A stretch of DNA of 64,000 nucleotides from positions 434,001-498,000 of the forward strand of contig JANPZU010000001.1 in NCBI GenBank assembly GCA_024707405.1, read 5' to 3'. The position numbers and the translations under genes were made by a program. Source of the stretch: Luteimonas sp. GTDB taxonomy: Bacteria; Pseudomonadota; Gammaproteobacteria; Xanthomonadales; Xanthomonadaceae. Shown piece after piece: positions 9,087 through 20,723 of this stretch (the stretch's first letter is position 1; each line of letters begins with the position of its first letter). Under the pieces are notes generated by a model. That model saw only the letters and a list, made by a program, of their open reading frames with translations, was not told where the DNA came from and did not search any database.

Positions 9087-9983
9087 ATGTCCAACCCCCA
9101 CGATCCTGCCGAAACCACGCAACGCACCGTGCTGAGCGGCGGGCCGCTCCGGCCCAGCCCGCGTTCCGCGTGCGTGGTGGTGATCCACGGCGAAGGGCTT
9201 GGCCGCCGCGCCGACGTGGAGGACGAACCGGTACTGGTGGGACGCTCGCAGGAAGCCGACCTGGCGATCCCGCACAAGAGTGTGTCGCGCGAACACTGCC
9301 GGATCTGGCGCGACGGCGACGACTACCGCATCCGCGACCTCGGCGCGACCAACCGCACCCGCGTGAACGACGACGCCATCGATGAATCCGTGCTCGCCGA
9401 CGGCGACCATATCGTGGTCGGCGAGACCATCCTCAAGTTCATCAGCCAGACCAGCGTCGAAGCGCGCTACCACGAGGAGATCTACCAGCTCGCCACGCAC
9501 GACGTGCTCAGCGACCTGTACAACCGCCGGCACTTCGTGGAAATGGCGGAAAAGGAGATCGCTCGCGCACTCAGGCACGGGCGTCCGCTCGCGCTGTGCA
9601 TCGTCGATGTCGACCTGTTCAAGCCGGTCAACGATCGTTACGGCCACATCTCCGGCGACGACGTGCTGCGCCAGATCGCTTCCATCGTGAAACAGCACGT
9701 GCGCAGCGACGACATCGCCGCGCGCATCGGTGGCGAGGAATTCGCGGTACTGTTGCCGGAAAGCGACGCCACCGCCACCCTCGCCTTCGCCGAGCGCCTG
9801 CGTGCAGCAGTCGCCGGCACCACGTTCGCGCCAGGCGGTGAGCCCCAACGAATCACCATCAGCATCGGCGCTGCCGCACTCGTGCATCCCGGCGGATCGC
9901 GCCAGTCGTTGATGGCCGCCGCCGACGCCGCGCTCTACCGTGCCAAGGACGAAGGTCGCAACCGGGTCTGCATGGCCCCCTGA
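9087..9983 (+). CDS. FHA-domain diguanylate cyclase (FHA-GGDEF)
   Basis: A 298-residue cytoplasmic protein. An FHA phosphothreonine-binding domain (about 32-120) shows VGRSQEADL, KSVSREHC and LGATNRTRVND. A GGDEF domain (about 138-298) carries the catalytic GGEEF at 215-219 and an RSDD at 206-209, five residues upstream as in a product-inhibition I-site, so active and feedback-inhibited c-di-GMP synthesis is likely. The tail before the FHA domain contains E9-T10-T11, resembling the phosphorylated ETT motif of GarA/OdhI, and T14 in QRTVLSG. Its neighbour is a Ser/Thr kinase, so phospho-control of the cyclase is inferred. The start is the ATG just before this tail; no strong ribosome site is seen. 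Confidence 0.92.
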   Translation: MSNPHDPAETTQRTVLSGGPLRPSPRSACVVVIHGEGLGRRADVEDEPVLVGRSQEADLAIPHKSVSREHCRIWRDGDDYRIRDLGATNRTRVNDDAIDESVLADGDHIVVGETILKFISQTSVEARYHEEIYQLATHDVLSDLYNRRHFVEMAEKEIARALRHGRPLALCIVDVDLFKPVNDRYGHISGDDVLRQIASIVKQHVRSDDIAARIGGEEFAVLLPESDATATLAFAERLRAAVAGTTFAPGGEPQRITISIGAAALVHPGGSRQSLMAAADAALYRAKDEGRNRVCMAP

Positions 9984-9996
9984 CAGGGGTCGCCGT

Positions 9997-10692
9997 TCAC
10001 TCGCGCCGCCATGGCCCGAAGAACGCCATGTACACGCCCACGACCCAGACGCAGGCGACCGCCCATCCGGCCAGGATGTCGGACGGGTAATGCACGCCCA
10101 GATAGATGCGCGACAGGCCGACCATCGGCACGAACACCAGCATCGCACCCACGACCCACCAACGCAGCTTCGTGGGCCACGCCAGCAGCACCAGCACCAT
10201 GGCGAGCGTCATCGAGCCCATCGCATGGCCACTCGGGAAACTGAAGGTGGATTCGGGCGCGATCGATTCCCACAGCGTCGGCCGCTCGCGCGCGAACAGT
10301 TGCTTGGTGGCGAGATTGAGCAAGGCGGAGCCGCCCAGCGCGATCGCCGCGAACACGCTCTGGCGGAACCTGCGCATGATGGCCAGCGCGACGACCAGCA
10401 ACACGTCGAACGGCACCACGCCCCACTCGTAGCCGATCTTCGAGAAGAACAGGAACACGCGGTCGAAGCCCTCGCGCGCCGCCTGTTGCGCGAACATCAG
10501 GATCGGTTCGTCGAACGGCAACGGCTCGCCTTCGCGCACCTCGTCGGCCAGTTCCAGGAACAGCCACATCGGCAGCAGCAGCGCGGCGAACAGCAACGAG
10601 AACCGCAGCCAATGCCGAGAGAAAGCGCTGCGCAGTTCCCGCGCCTCGCCGCGGACGATGCTTCCGGCGTCAGGCTTCGACCGGTCGTCCAT
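9997..10692 (-). CDS. PAP2-family phosphatase
   Basis: About 231 residues with some five to six membrane helices and the three acid-phosphatase motifs: KQLFARERP (KX6RP), FSFPSGH (PSGH) and [12 protein letters not shown] (SRX5HX3D). Such inner-membrane enzymes dephosphorylate lipid phosphates, often undecaprenyl diphosphate or phosphatidylglycerol phosphate at the outer face. The start is taken at the ATG encoding MDDRSK, which overlaps the 3-prime end of ispG by 23 bases; a start 42 bases earlier would overlap more. It is probably cotranscribed with ispG and converges with the FHA-GGDEF gene. Confidence 0.88.
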   Translation of the reverse strand: MDDRSKPDAGSIVRGEARELRSAFSRHWLRFSLLFAALLLPMWLFLELADEVREGEPLPFDEPILMFAQQAAREGFDRVFLFFSKIGYEWGVVPFDVLLVVALAIMRRFRQSVFAAIALGGSALLNLATKQLFARERPTLWESIAPESTFSFPSGHAMGSMTLAMVLVLLAWPTKLRWWVVGAMLVFVPMVGLSRIYLGVHYPSDILAGWAVACVWVVGVYMAFFGPWRRE

Positions 10693-11959
10693 AGCGCCTG
10701 TCGACGTAGTCGTCGACCAGTGCGACGAATTCATGGGCGATGTGCTCGCCGCGCAGCGTCACCGCCTTCTCGCCGTCGATGAACACCGGCGCCGATGGCG
10801 CCTCGCCGGTGCCCGGCAACGAGATCCCGATATTGGCGTGGCGCGATTCGCCCGGCCCGTTGACCACGCAGCCCATCACCGCGAGCGTCATGTTCTCCGC
10901 GCCCGGACGCGTCACCTTCCACTCCGGCATCTTCGCGCGGACGTGTTCCTGCACCACCTTCGCCAGTTCCTGGAAGAACTCGCTGGTGGTACGACCGCAG
11001 CCGGGGCACGCGGTGACCATCGGCGTGAACGCGCGCAGGCCCATGGTCTGCAGCAGTTCCTGCGCAACGACCACTTCCTGCGTGCGCGATGCGCCGGGCT
11101 CCGGCGTGAGCGAAATGCGGATGGTGTCGCCGATGCCTTCCTGCAACAACACCGACAGTGCGGCACTGGACGCGACGATGCCCTTGCTGCCGATGCCAGC
11201 CTCGGTCAGGCCGAGGTGCAGCGCGAAATCGCTGCGCTGTGCAAGGTCGCGATACACCGCGATCAGCTCCTGCACGCCACTGACCTTGGCCGAGAGGATG
11301 ATGCGCTCGCGCGCCAGGCCCAGTTCGACCGCACGCTCGGCCGAATCGATCGCCGAACGGATCAGCGCCTCGCGTAGCACGCGCCCGGCATCCCACGGCT
11401 CGGCACGCTTGGCGTTCTCGTCCATCAACGTCGCAGCGAGCGACTGGTCGAGCGAGCCCCAGTTGGCGCCGATGCGCACCGGCTTGCCGTACTTGATCGC
11501 GAATTCGATCAACTGCGCGAACTGGGTGTCGCGCTTCTTGCCGAAGCCGACGTTGCCGGGATTGATGCGGTACTTCGCCAGCGCTTCGGCGCAAGCGGGC
11601 TCGCCCGCGAGCAACTGGTGCCCGTTGTAGTGGAAGTCGCCGATGATCGGCACTTCGACGCCCTGCATCGCCAGTCGCTCGACGATGCGCGGCACCGCGG
11701 CGGCGGATTCGGGATTGTTGACCGTGATGCGCACCAGTTCCGAACCGGCACGCCACAACTCGCCGATCTGCTTCGCAGTGGACGCGACATCGGCGGTGTC
11801 GGTGTTGGTCATCGACTGCACCACCACCGGCGCGTCGCCGCCCACCTTCACGCCACCGATGCCGACCTGGCGCGTCGCCCGTCTCGCGGCAGGGCCGTAT
11901 GGCGGCGCCGAATCGACATGGCAGGGAAGCACGGACTGTGGCTGGGCGGACATGCGCAC
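10670..11959 (-). CDS. ispG: 4-hydroxy-3-methylbut-2-enyl diphosphate synthase
   Basis: A 429-residue [4Fe-4S] enzyme of the MEP isoprenoid pathway, converting MEcPP to HMBPP. The N-terminal TIM barrel ([15 protein letters not shown], then GGNNPGN-like metabolite loops) leads to a C-terminal cluster domain with the cysteines of [11 protein letters not shown] and CVVNGPGES. Two starts compete: a GTG at 11959, six bases after GGACAGG, and an ATG at 11953; the GTG is better spaced. ispD and ispF of the same pathway lie near 27 kb. It is divergent from xseA across a 41-base gap and overlapped at its end by the PAP2 gene. Confidence 0.96.
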   Translation of the reverse strand: MRMSAQPQSVLPCHVDSAPPYGPAARRATRQVGIGGVKVGGDAPVVVQSMTNTDTADVASTAKQIGELWRAGSELVRITVNNPESAAAVPRIVERLAMQGVEVPIIGDFHYNGHQLLAGEPACAEALAKYRINPGNVGFGKKRDTQFAQLIEFAIKYGKPVRIGANWGSLDQSLAATLMDENAKRAEPWDAGRVLREALIRSAIDSAERAVELGLARERIILSAKVSGVQELIAVYRDLAQRSDFALHLGLTEAGIGSKGIVASSAALSVLLQEGIGDTIRISLTPEPGASRTQEVVVAQELLQTMGLRAFTPMVTACPGCGRTTSEFFQELAKVVQEHVRAKMPEWKVTRPGAENMTLAVMGCVVNGPGESRHANIGISLPGTGEAPSAPVFIDGEKAVTLRGEHIAHEFVALVDDYVDRRYGRPVEA

Positions 11960-12000
11960 ATTTTACCTGTCCCTTCGCCAGCAGCGTTTATCCTGCCCGG

Positions 12001-13350
12001 ATGAACGATGCCGTCACCGGCGAGATCCTCTCGCCCAGCCAGCTGAACACCCTCGCCCGCAGCCTGCTGGAGGACGCGTTCCCGCTGGTGTTCGTGGAGG
12101 GCGAACTCGGCAACGTGTCCCGGCCCGCATCGGGACACCTGTATTTCACGCTCAAGGACGCCCGGGCCCAGGTGCGCTGCGCCCTGTTCAAGCCCAAGAG
12201 CCAATGGCTGCCATTCCAGCCCCGCGAGGGCATGAAGGTGCTGGCACGCGGCCGGCTGACGCTGTACGAAGCGCGCGGCGACTACCAGTTGATCCTCGAC
12301 ACGCTGGAGGAAGCCGGCGAAGGCGCGCTACGGCGTGCGTACGAGCAACTCAAGGCAAAACTCGAGGCCGAAGGTCTGTTTGAAGCCTCACGCAAACGCC
12401 CCTTGCCCACGTACGTGCGACGACTGGGCGTAATTACCTCGCCTTCGGGCGCTGCGGTACGCGACGTACTCAGCGTACTGGCGCGGAGGTTCCCGCTGGT
12501 CGAGGTCGAGATCCTGCCGGTGCCCGTGCAGGGCGAAGGCGCGGCCGTGCGGATCGCCGACACCCTGCGCCGTGCCGCAGCCAGCGGCCGCCACGACGTA
12601 CTGCTGCTGGCCCGGGGTGGCGGTTCACTGGAAGACCTGTGGGCCTTCAACGACGAAGCACTGGCACGCACGATTGCCGCCAGTCCGGTGCCTGTCGTCT
12701 CTGCCATCGGCCACGAGACCGACTTCAGCCTGTCGGATTTCGTGGCCGACCTGCGCGCGCCCACGCCCTCGGCTGCCGCCGAACTGCTGGTACCGGATCG
12801 CAGCGACCTTTCCCTGCGACTGGAAGGCCTGCAGCGCCGCCTGTCCGCATTGCAGGCGAACCGTCTGCGCCAGGCTGCGCAGCGTGCGGATCGCGCTTCG
12901 CTGCGGTTGCATTCCATGCGTCCGCAGGCGCGCCTGGCGGCCCACGCCCAGCGCAGGGACGAAGCACTGCGCCGGCTCCAGGCCGCCTGGCGGCTGCGGC
13001 TGCAACGCCACGCCTCGACCCTGCGCCATGCCGATGCAGTCCTCAATGCCATGCGTCCGCAACGTCGGCTGCAATTGCTTCGCGAGCGACTGTCGCCCTT
13101 GCATGCACGCGCGCAAGCCGCACTGGCGCGCAGGCTGCAGCGCGAGGCCATGCACCTGCGCGGCCTCGCGCGCTCGCTGGATGCGGTGAGCCCGCTGGCC
13201 ACCATCGCCCGTGGCTACGCGATCCTGCAGGATGAACGCGGCCGCGTGGTGCGCAGTATCGAAGACGCCAATGCCGGGGAAAGACTCGATGCGCGTCTGC
13301 AGGACGGCACGCTGGTAGTGCGCATCGAGGGAACGCAGCGATCCGGATGA
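12001..13350 (+). CDS. xseA: Exodeoxyribonuclease VII large subunit
   Basis: A 449-residue catalytic subunit of exonuclease VII, which degrades single-stranded DNA from both ends together with XseB. An N-terminal OB-fold (residues about 10-105: [19 protein letters not shown]) is followed by the catalytic core, with [32 protein letters not shown] and [12 protein letters not shown] long helical coiled segment (about 270-390) and a small C-terminal domain ([13 protein letters not shown]) complete it. xseB is not in the window. No Shine-Dalgarno site is obvious at the ATG. Confidence 0.96.
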   Translation: MNDAVTGEILSPSQLNTLARSLLEDAFPLVFVEGELGNVSRPASGHLYFTLKDARAQVRCALFKPKSQWLPFQPREGMKVLARGRLTLYEARGDYQLILDTLEEAGEGALRRAYEQLKAKLEAEGLFEASRKRPLPTYVRRLGVITSPSGAAVRDVLSVLARRFPLVEVEILPVPVQGEGAAVRIADTLRRAAASGRHDVLLLARGGGSLEDLWAFNDEALARTIAASPVPVVSAIGHETDFSLSDFVADLRAPTPSAAAELLVPDRSDLSLRLEGLQRRLSALQANRLRQAAQRADRASLRLHSMRPQARLAAHAQRRDEALRRLQAAWRLRLQRHASTLRHADAVLNAMRPQRRLQLLRERLSPLHARAQAALARRLQREAMHLRGLARSLDAVSPLATIARGYAILQDERGRVVRSIEDANAGERLDARLQDGTLVVRIEGTQRSG

Positions 13351-13469
13351 GGCTGCGCACAGGCCATCGCCTGCCGATAACCTGTGATCGCGCACACTTG
13401 TGCACGCCATCGCGTTGACAGCCACCATATCGTCGCGAGGTACCCCTTCCCACCGGAGGACACCGCCGC

Positions 13470-15116
13470 ATGACCAAGGCATCGGATCTGTTCGTCGCCG
13501 CACTCGAGGCTGAAGGCGTGCAGTACGTGTTCGGCATTCCCGGCGAGGAAAACCTCGATCTGCTCGAATCCCTGCGCAAATCGTCGATCGAACTCGTCCT
13601 GACCCGCCACGAGCAGGGTGCCGGCTTCATGGCCGCCACGCTCGGCCGGCTCACCGGCAAGGCCGGCGTGTGCCTGTCCACGCTTGGCCCCGGCGCGACC
13701 AACCTCGTCACGGCCGCGGCCTATGCGCAACTTGGCGCGATGCCGATGCTGATGATCACCGGGCAAAAGCCGATCAAGACCAGCAAACAGGGGCATTTCC
13801 AGATCGTCGACGTGGTCGACATGATGCATCCGCTCACCAAGTACACGCGGCAGATCGTGTCGGCCGACAGCATCCCGGCGCGCGTGCGCGAATCGTTCCG
13901 CCGCGCCGAGGAAGAGCGCCCCGGCGCGACCCACCTCGAACTGCCGCAGGACATCGCCGGCGACGATACCGAGGCGATGCTGATCCCGGCGTCCTACTCG
14001 CGCCGCCCCATCGCCGAGGACAAGGCGATTGCCGCAGCCGCCGAGGCCATCCGCGAAGCGCGCCATCCGCTGGTGATGATCGGCGCCGGCGCCAACCGGA
14101 AGACCGTCGCCAGCAGCCTGCGCCATTACTTCGGCAAACTCGGCATCCCGTTCTTCACCACGCAGATGGGCAAGGGCGTGATGGACGAGGAAGACCCGCT
14201 GTGGCTGGGCAACGCCACGCTGTCGGATCATGACTTCGTGCACCGCGCCATCGATGCCGCCGACTGCATCATCAACATCGGCCACGACGTGATAGAGAAG
14301 CCGCCCTTCTTCATGCGCAAGGGCCGGCGCACGGTGATCCACGTCAACTACAACAGTGCCGAAGTCGATGCAGTGTATTTCCCGCAGATCGAGGTGGTGG
14401 GCGACATCGCCAACGCGGTCTGGCAACTGGCCGAAGCGCTGGAGCCGCAGCCACACTGGGACTTCGATTTCTTCCTGCGTACGCGTGATGCTCTGCTGCA
14501 GCAGGTCGCCCATTGCAGCCGTGACGACCGCTTCCCGATGACGGTGCCACGCCTGGTATCCGAGCTGCAGGCGATCCTGTCTCCGCGCGACCGCCTTTGC
14601 CTGGACAACGGGCTCTACAAACTGTGGTTCGCACGCAACTACCGCTGCCGTTTCCCCAACACCATGCTGCTGGACAATGCACTGGCGACGATGGGTGCCG
14701 GCCTGCCCTCTGCCATCGCCGCGCGCATCCACGATGCCAAGCACAAGGTGGTGGCGGTCTGCGGCGACGGCGGCTTCATGATGAATTCGCAGGAACTCGA
14801 AACCGCGGTGCGACTCAGGCAGGATCTGGTGGTGCTGGTGCTGCGCGACGATGCCTTCGGCATGATCAAGTGGAAGCAGCAGCACGAGAACTACCCGGAC
14901 TTCGGCATGGACACGGGCAACCCGGATTTCGTGAAGTACGCCGAGAGCTATGGCGCACACGGGCACCGTGTCGAATCGCTGGATGCGTTGGCGACGCTGC
15001 TGCGCAATGTCCTCGACAGGCCTGGCGTGCATGTGGTCGAAATCCCCATCGATTACACCGACGACGACCGCCTGCTCAACGAAGACATCCCCAGGCTCGC
15101 CGCAGCGGTCAAGTGA
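13470..15116 (+). CDS. Acetolactate synthase large subunit-like ThDP enzyme
   Basis: A 548-residue thiamine-diphosphate enzyme most like single-subunit acetolactate synthases (AlsS/IlvB family). Glu48 (RHEQGAGFMAA) is the cofactor-activating glutamate, STLGPGATNL precedes the central FAD/nucleotide-fold domain, and GDGGFMMN at 432-439 is the ThDP-Mg site. No regulatory-subunit gene accompanies it, so a catabolic or specialised role is likelier than branched-chain synthesis. GGAGGA lies nine bases before the ATG. The 119-base upstream gap holds a perfect TTGACA (13415-13420) without a clear -10, plus the palindrome GCACA-CT-TGTGC (13392-13403). An aldehyde dehydrogenase gene follows 23 bases later. 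Confidence 0.85.
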   Translation: MTKASDLFVAALEAEGVQYVFGIPGEENLDLLESLRKSSIELVLTRHEQGAGFMAATLGRLTGKAGVCLSTLGPGATNLVTAAAYAQLGAMPMLMITGQKPIKTSKQGHFQIVDVVDMMHPLTKYTRQIVSADSIPARVRESFRRAEEERPGATHLELPQDIAGDDTEAMLIPASYSRRPIAEDKAIAAAAEAIREARHPLVMIGAGANRKTVASSLRHYFGKLGIPFFTTQMGKGVMDEEDPLWLGNATLSDHDFVHRAIDAADCIINIGHDVIEKPPFFMRKGRRTVIHVNYNSAEVDAVYFPQIEVVGDIANAVWQLAEALEPQPHWDFDFFLRTRDALLQQVAHCSRDDRFPMTVPRLVSELQAILSPRDRLCLDNGLYKLWFARNYRCRFPNTMLLDNALATMGAGLPSAIAARIHDAKHKVVAVCGDGGFMMNSQELETAVRLRQDLVVLVLRDDAFGMIKWKQQHENYPDFGMDTGNPDFVKYAESYGAHGHRVESLDALATLLRNVLDRPGVHVVEIPIDYTDDDRLLNEDIPRLAAAVK

Positions 15117-15139
15117 TCGCTGCATCGACGGAGACCCCC

Positions 15140-16633
15140 ATGGCCAATCGCAAGCACAGCAAGACCTCCATGAACCGCAAGCAGGGAAAGTCTGCGAAAT
15201 CCGGCGGACTGCCTGCCAGCTACCCGTGGTACCTCGCCAACAAGCCGGTCGCGGCCAAGGCGAACCTCGACGTCCTCGACAAGTTCACCGGCAAGGTGGC
15301 GACCCGCGTGCCACTCATCGGCGCCGCCGAGGTGCGCAAGGCCATCGTCGCCGCGTACAAGGCCCGCGACGCGATGGCGGCGTTCCCGCCGGATGCGCGC
15401 CGCGACGTGCTGGAGCACTGCGTACGCCGCTTCCGCGAGCGCCATGAAGAGCTCGCTATCGCGCTGTGCATCGAGGCCGGCAAGCCGATCAAGGATGCGC
15501 GCGGCGAAGTCGACCGGCTGATCGACACCTTCCGCATCGCCGCCGAGGAAGCGACGCGGCCGCCCGGCGAGGTGATGAACCTCACCGTGTCGCCGCGCAC
15601 CCGTGGCTACCGCGGCATGGTCAAACGCGTACCGGTCGGCGTGTGCAGCTTCATCACCCCGTTCAACTTCCCGCTCAACCTGGTCGCGCACAAGGTGGCG
15701 CCGGCCATCGCCGCCGGCTGTCCGTTCGTGCTCAAGCCCGCGCTGAAAACGCCGGTCGGCGCCCTGATCATCGGCGAAATCCTTGCCGAGACCGATCTGC
15801 CCAAGGGCGCGTTCTCGGTGCTCAACTGCTCCAACGAGGACGCCTCGATCCTGGTCGAGGACGAACGCATCGCGCTGCTCAGCTTCACCGGCAGCCTGCT
15901 CGGCTGGGATCTGAAATCGCGCGCCGGCCGCAAGAAGGTCACCCTGGAACTGGGCGGCAACGCCGCCTGCATCGTCGATGCCGACCCCGGCGCGGATCTC
16001 GACCATGTCGCCGAACGCATCGTTTTCGGTGCGTACTACCAGTCCGGCCAGAGCTGCATCAGCGTGCAACGCATCCTCGTCCACGCTTCGCTCTATCCGG
16101 CACTGCGCAAGACACTGAAGCAGAAGGTCGGCGAGTTGCGCATGGGCGATCCCCGCGACGAAAAGACCTTCATCGGGCCGGTGATCGACGAGGATTCCGC
16201 CAAACGCATCGAGTCCTGGGTGGCGGCAGCCGAACGCAAGGGAGCCAAGCGGCTGGCCGGCGGCAAGCGCAAGGGCAACCTGGTGCCCGCCACCCTGCTG
16301 GAGAAGGTGCCGCGCGACAGCGACCTTTACCGCAAGGAAGTCTTCGGGCCGGTGGCGATGCTGGAGCCGTTCTACGACTTCGACCAGGCCATCGAGCGCG
16401 TGAACGACAGCGACTTCGGACTGCAGGCCGGCGTGTTCACCGGCAACCTTGCCCATGCCATGCAGGCCTGGGATCGACTCGACGTCGGCGGCGTGGTCGT
16501 GGGCGACGTCCCCAGCTTCCGCGTGGACAACATGCCCTACGGCGGCGTGAAGCATTCGGGCCTGGGTCGCGAAGGCGTGCGTTCGGCCATCGAGGACATG
16601 ACCGAACCGCGCTTGCTGGTGATCAAGGGCTGA
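15140..16633 (+). CDS. NAD(P)-dependent aldehyde dehydrogenase family protein
   Basis: A 497-residue aldehyde dehydrogenase. The Lys/Ser-rich N-terminal tail (about residues 1-22) is unusual. The core has ITPFNFPLN, the LSFTGS cofactor turn, the ELGGNA base motif and the catalytic cysteine in QSGQSCISVQR, then KEVFGPVA. It most resembles the branch containing phosphorylating-aldehyde, lactaldehyde and phosphonoacetaldehyde dehydrogenases, with Pro-Ala in place of the common KPA-E context. It follows the acetolactate-synthase-like gene by 23 bases, suggesting one handles an aldehyde made or used by the other. The substrate is unknown. Confidence 0.85.
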   Translation: MANRKHSKTSMNRKQGKSAKSGGLPASYPWYLANKPVAAKANLDVLDKFTGKVATRVPLIGAAEVRKAIVAAYKARDAMAAFPPDARRDVLEHCVRRFRERHEELAIALCIEAGKPIKDARGEVDRLIDTFRIAAEEATRPPGEVMNLTVSPRTRGYRGMVKRVPVGVCSFITPFNFPLNLVAHKVAPAIAAGCPFVLKPALKTPVGALIIGEILAETDLPKGAFSVLNCSNEDASILVEDERIALLSFTGSLLGWDLKSRAGRKKVTLELGGNAACIVDADPGADLDHVAERIVFGAYYQSGQSCISVQRILVHASLYPALRKTLKQKVGELRMGDPRDEKTFIGPVIDEDSAKRIESWVAAAERKGAKRLAGGKRKGNLVPATLLEKVPRDSDLYRKEVFGPVAMLEPFYDFDQAIERVNDSDFGLQAGVFTGNLAHAMQAWDRLDVGGVVVGDVPSFRVDNMPYGGVKHSGLGREGVRSAIEDMTEPRLLVIKG

Positions 16634-17533
16634 TCAGGCGTCGTCCGGCCAACGGATCTCCGGACTGCCCGATGCCTTGCGCGGCATCGGCACTGCATCG
16701 ACGGCGGCCCACACCTTGATCGCATCCAGCGTCGCGGCAACATCGTGCACGCGCAACAATTTCGCGCCACGCTGCGCGGCGATCAGGTGTGCGGCGACCG
16801 AACCGTAGGCGCGCCCGGCAGGCGCATCGTGCCCCGTCAGCTCGCCGATCGTGCGCTTGCGCGACAGTCCCGCCAGAACCGGCACCCCCAGCTCCGTGAA
16901 ACGCTCGAACTGCGCCAGCAATGCAAGGTTGTGCGCAGTGGTCTTGCCGAAGCCGAACCCTGGGTCGGCCACGATGTTCTTCCTCGCGATGCCCGACATC
17001 TCGGCGGCGAAGATGCGCTCGGTGAGGAAACGATGCACGTCGCCGACCACGTCGTCGTAGTGCGGGGCGTCCTGCATCGAACGCGGCTCGCCGAGCATGT
17101 GCATGATCACCACCGGCACGCCGAGTTCCGCCGCCGTGTCCAGCGCGCCTTCCCGGCGCAAACCGAAGACATCGTTGACCATCCCCGCGCCTGCCTGCAC
17201 CGCGGCACGCATCACCTCCGGCTTCGAGGTGTCGATGCTGACTGGCAGCCCGGTTTCGGCAACAAGACGCTCGATCACCGGGATCGTGCGTCGCAGTTCT
17301 TCCTCGACCGGCACCTCGCCTGCACCGGGCCGCGTAGATTCTCCACCCACGTCGAGGATGTCGGCATCCTCCCCGGCCAGCTTCAATCCATGCGTGACCG
17401 CTGCTTCCAGGTCGAAGTGTTCGCCGCCATCGGAAAACGAATCGGGCGTGACGTTGACGATGCCCATGATCCGCGGACGATCGAACCTGACAATGCGGCC
17501 GGCGCAATCGAGCTGTGGCGTGGTATCGAACAT
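16634..17533 (-). CDS. folP: Dihydropteroate synthase
   Basis: A 299-residue cytosolic TIM-barrel enzyme joining p-aminobenzoate to dihydropterin diphosphate in folate synthesis, the sulfonamide target. Motifs in order are IMGIVNVTPDSFSDGG (diphosphate loop), DVGGESTRPGA, IDTSKPEV, VNDVFG, DPGFGFGK and GLSRKR. The start is the ATG encoding MFDTTPQ; the reading frame stays open upstream but the extra sequence lacks a folate-enzyme counterpart. The gene follows ftsH on the same strand behind a strong hairpin, as in E. coli ftsH-folP. Confidence 0.95.
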   Translation of the reverse strand: MFDTTPQLDCAGRIVRFDRPRIMGIVNVTPDSFSDGGEHFDLEAAVTHGLKLAGEDADILDVGGESTRPGAGEVPVEEELRRTIPVIERLVAETGLPVSIDTSKPEVMRAAVQAGAGMVNDVFGLRREGALDTAAELGVPVVIMHMLGEPRSMQDAPHYDDVVGDVHRFLTERIFAAEMSGIARKNIVADPGFGFGKTTAHNLALLAQFERFTELGVPVLAGLSRKRTIGELTGHDAPAGRAYGSVAAHLIAAQRGAKLLRVHDVAATLDAIKVWAAVDAVPMPRKASGSPEIRWPDDA

Positions 17534-17607
17534 CGGCGATGGCCCGTGCGAGGGGATGACACTCTGGCGCGTCGTGCCGCACATGGCAACCGAGATCCGG
17601 AAAGCAG

Positions 17608-17631
17608 GAAGCCGGCGCAAGCGCCGGCTTC
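17608..17631 (-). terminator. Hairpin terminator between ftsH and folP
   Basis: GAAGCCGGCGC (17608-17618) and GCGCCGGCTTC (17621-17631) form a perfect inverted repeat with a two-base centre, likely folding as a nine-pair stem and six-base loop. On the minus strand it is followed by a weak CCTGCTTT tail. It starts 26 bases after the ftsH stop, so it probably attenuates readthrough into folP. Confidence 0.65.
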
Positions 17632-17657
17632 TTCGGACTCCATCCGGGCAACCGGCG

Positions 17658-19544
<1,887 letters not shown>

Positions 19545-19604
19545 CGCTTCTCTCTAGGATCCCAAACGCTTCAACCACTAAGACTTGATTGCCACCAAGC
19601 CATG

Positions 19605-20267
19605 CTACTTCATCGTCGCCAGCTTGCCCTGCGCCAGCGCATAGACTTCAGGCGAACGCTTGCGCGAGGCCTCGGGCTTGCGGATCGCGACCTTCGCATA
19701 GCGCCTGCGCAGCTCGCGCACGTACTCGTCGAAACCCACGCCCTGGAACAGCTTGATCAGGAACGCGCCGCCGGGCTTGAGGTGCCGGTCGGCGAAATCC
19801 ATCGCCAGTTCCGACAGGTACATCGCCCGGGGTTGGTCGACCGCATCCACACCACTTTTGTTGGGGGCCATGTCCGACAACACAAGGTCGACGGGCTGCC
19901 CAGCCAACATCGTCTCAAGGGACGATAAGACCGCATCTTCCCTGAAATCGCCATGAAGGAACTCGACGCCGGCCAGCGGCGGCATCTCGAGGATGTCCAA
20001 GGCGATCACCCTGCCTGGAGCCGCCCTGCCCGGACGGGCCGGATCCAGCCGATCCAGTTCCTGCCGCAGCCATTGCGACCAGCCTCCCGGCGCCGCACCC
20101 AGGTCGACCACCACCATCCCCGGCTTGAGCAGCTTGTCGCGCTCGACCAGTTCTTCCAGCTTGTACGCCGCCCGCGAACGCATGCCCTCGGCCTGCGCCT
20201 TCTTCACGTAGGGGTCGGAAAAATGCTCCTTGAGCCAGCGGTGGCTGCTCTTGCTGCGGGTGGCCAT
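19605..20267 (-). CDS. rlmE: 23S rRNA (uridine-2552 2-prime-O) methyltransferase
   Basis: A 220-residue SAM-dependent methyltransferase (FtsJ/RrmJ) that modifies U2552 in the ribosomal A-loop during 50S assembly. The SAM motif is [15 protein letters not shown]. The K-D-K-E catalytic tetrad is represented by Lys in [10 protein letters not shown], Asp in LVLSDMAPN, Lys in FLIKLFQG and Glu in [13 protein letters not shown] 20267 is chosen because a GGAGGGG site lies upstream at workable distance; an ATG nine bases earlier would be too close to it. It is divergent from yhbY, as in E. coli. Confidence 0.97.
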   Translation of the reverse strand: MATRSKSSHRWLKEHFSDPYVKKAQAEGMRSRAAYKLEELVERDKLLKPGMVVVDLGAAPGGWSQWLRQELDRLDPARPGRAAPGRVIALDILEMPPLAGVEFLHGDFREDAVLSSLETMLAGQPVDLVLSDMAPNKSGVDAVDQPRAMYLSELAMDFADRHLKPGGAFLIKLFQGVGFDEYVRELRRRYAKVAIRKPEASRKRSPEVYALAQGKLATMK

Positions 20268-20404
20268 GTGATCCATTCCCCTCCCGCAGGCGCGGGAGGC
20301 CGGTGTGGGGACGCAAGATGCACGTCGCCGGATTGTTGCCTGTCGGGAGGCGCTGCGAGGCGGCATGATACCCTGCCCGCTCCAACAGCCATCGCACATC
20401 CTGC

Positions 20405-20710
20405 ATGACCATCGCCTTGACCGCCGCCCAGACACGCTTCCTGCGGGGGCAGGCGCACGACCTCAAGGCAATGCTCCAGGTGGGCGGCAAGGGCGTGACG
20501 GACGCCCTGCTGGCGGAAATCGATGGTGCGCTCGAACATCACGAGCTGATCAAGGTGAAGGTGGCCGCCGCCGACCGCGACGAACGCGACGCATTAATCG
20601 GCCAGATCGCCGAACGCGCCGACGCGGCGCTGGTGCAACGCATCGGCCATGTCGCCGTGCTCTACCGGCCCTCGAAGGACAAGCGCCACATCGTCCTGCC
20701 ACGGGCCTGA
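20405..20710 (+). CDS. yhbY: Ribosome assembly RNA-binding protein YhbY (CRM domain)
   Basis: A 101-residue, single CRM-domain RNA-binding protein associated with pre-50S particles. The domain spans nearly the whole protein: [19 protein letters not shown], the glycine loop [10 protein letters not shown], then HELIKVKV and the final [12 protein letters not shown]. It is divergent from rlmE, whose product acts on the same subunit, the arrangement conserved in E. coli. Confidence 0.94.
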   Translation: MTIALTAAQTRFLRGQAHDLKAMLQVGGKGVTDALLAEIDGALEHHELIKVKVAAADRDERDALIGQIAERADAALVQRIGHVAVLYRPSKDKRHIVLPRA

Positions 20711-20723
20711 CACCACCGGCACG

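Noticed and set aside
6383-9385. A 1000-codon plus-strand open frame opposite the kinase gene
   Set aside because: The minus strand encodes complete kinase motifs; the antisense translation is His/Arg/Gln-rich noise that also runs into the FHA-GGDEF gene.
13215-15125. A 636-codon minus-strand open frame opposite the acetolactate-synthase-like gene
   Set aside because: Antisense shadow of a conserved ThDP enzyme; no domain or ribosome site.
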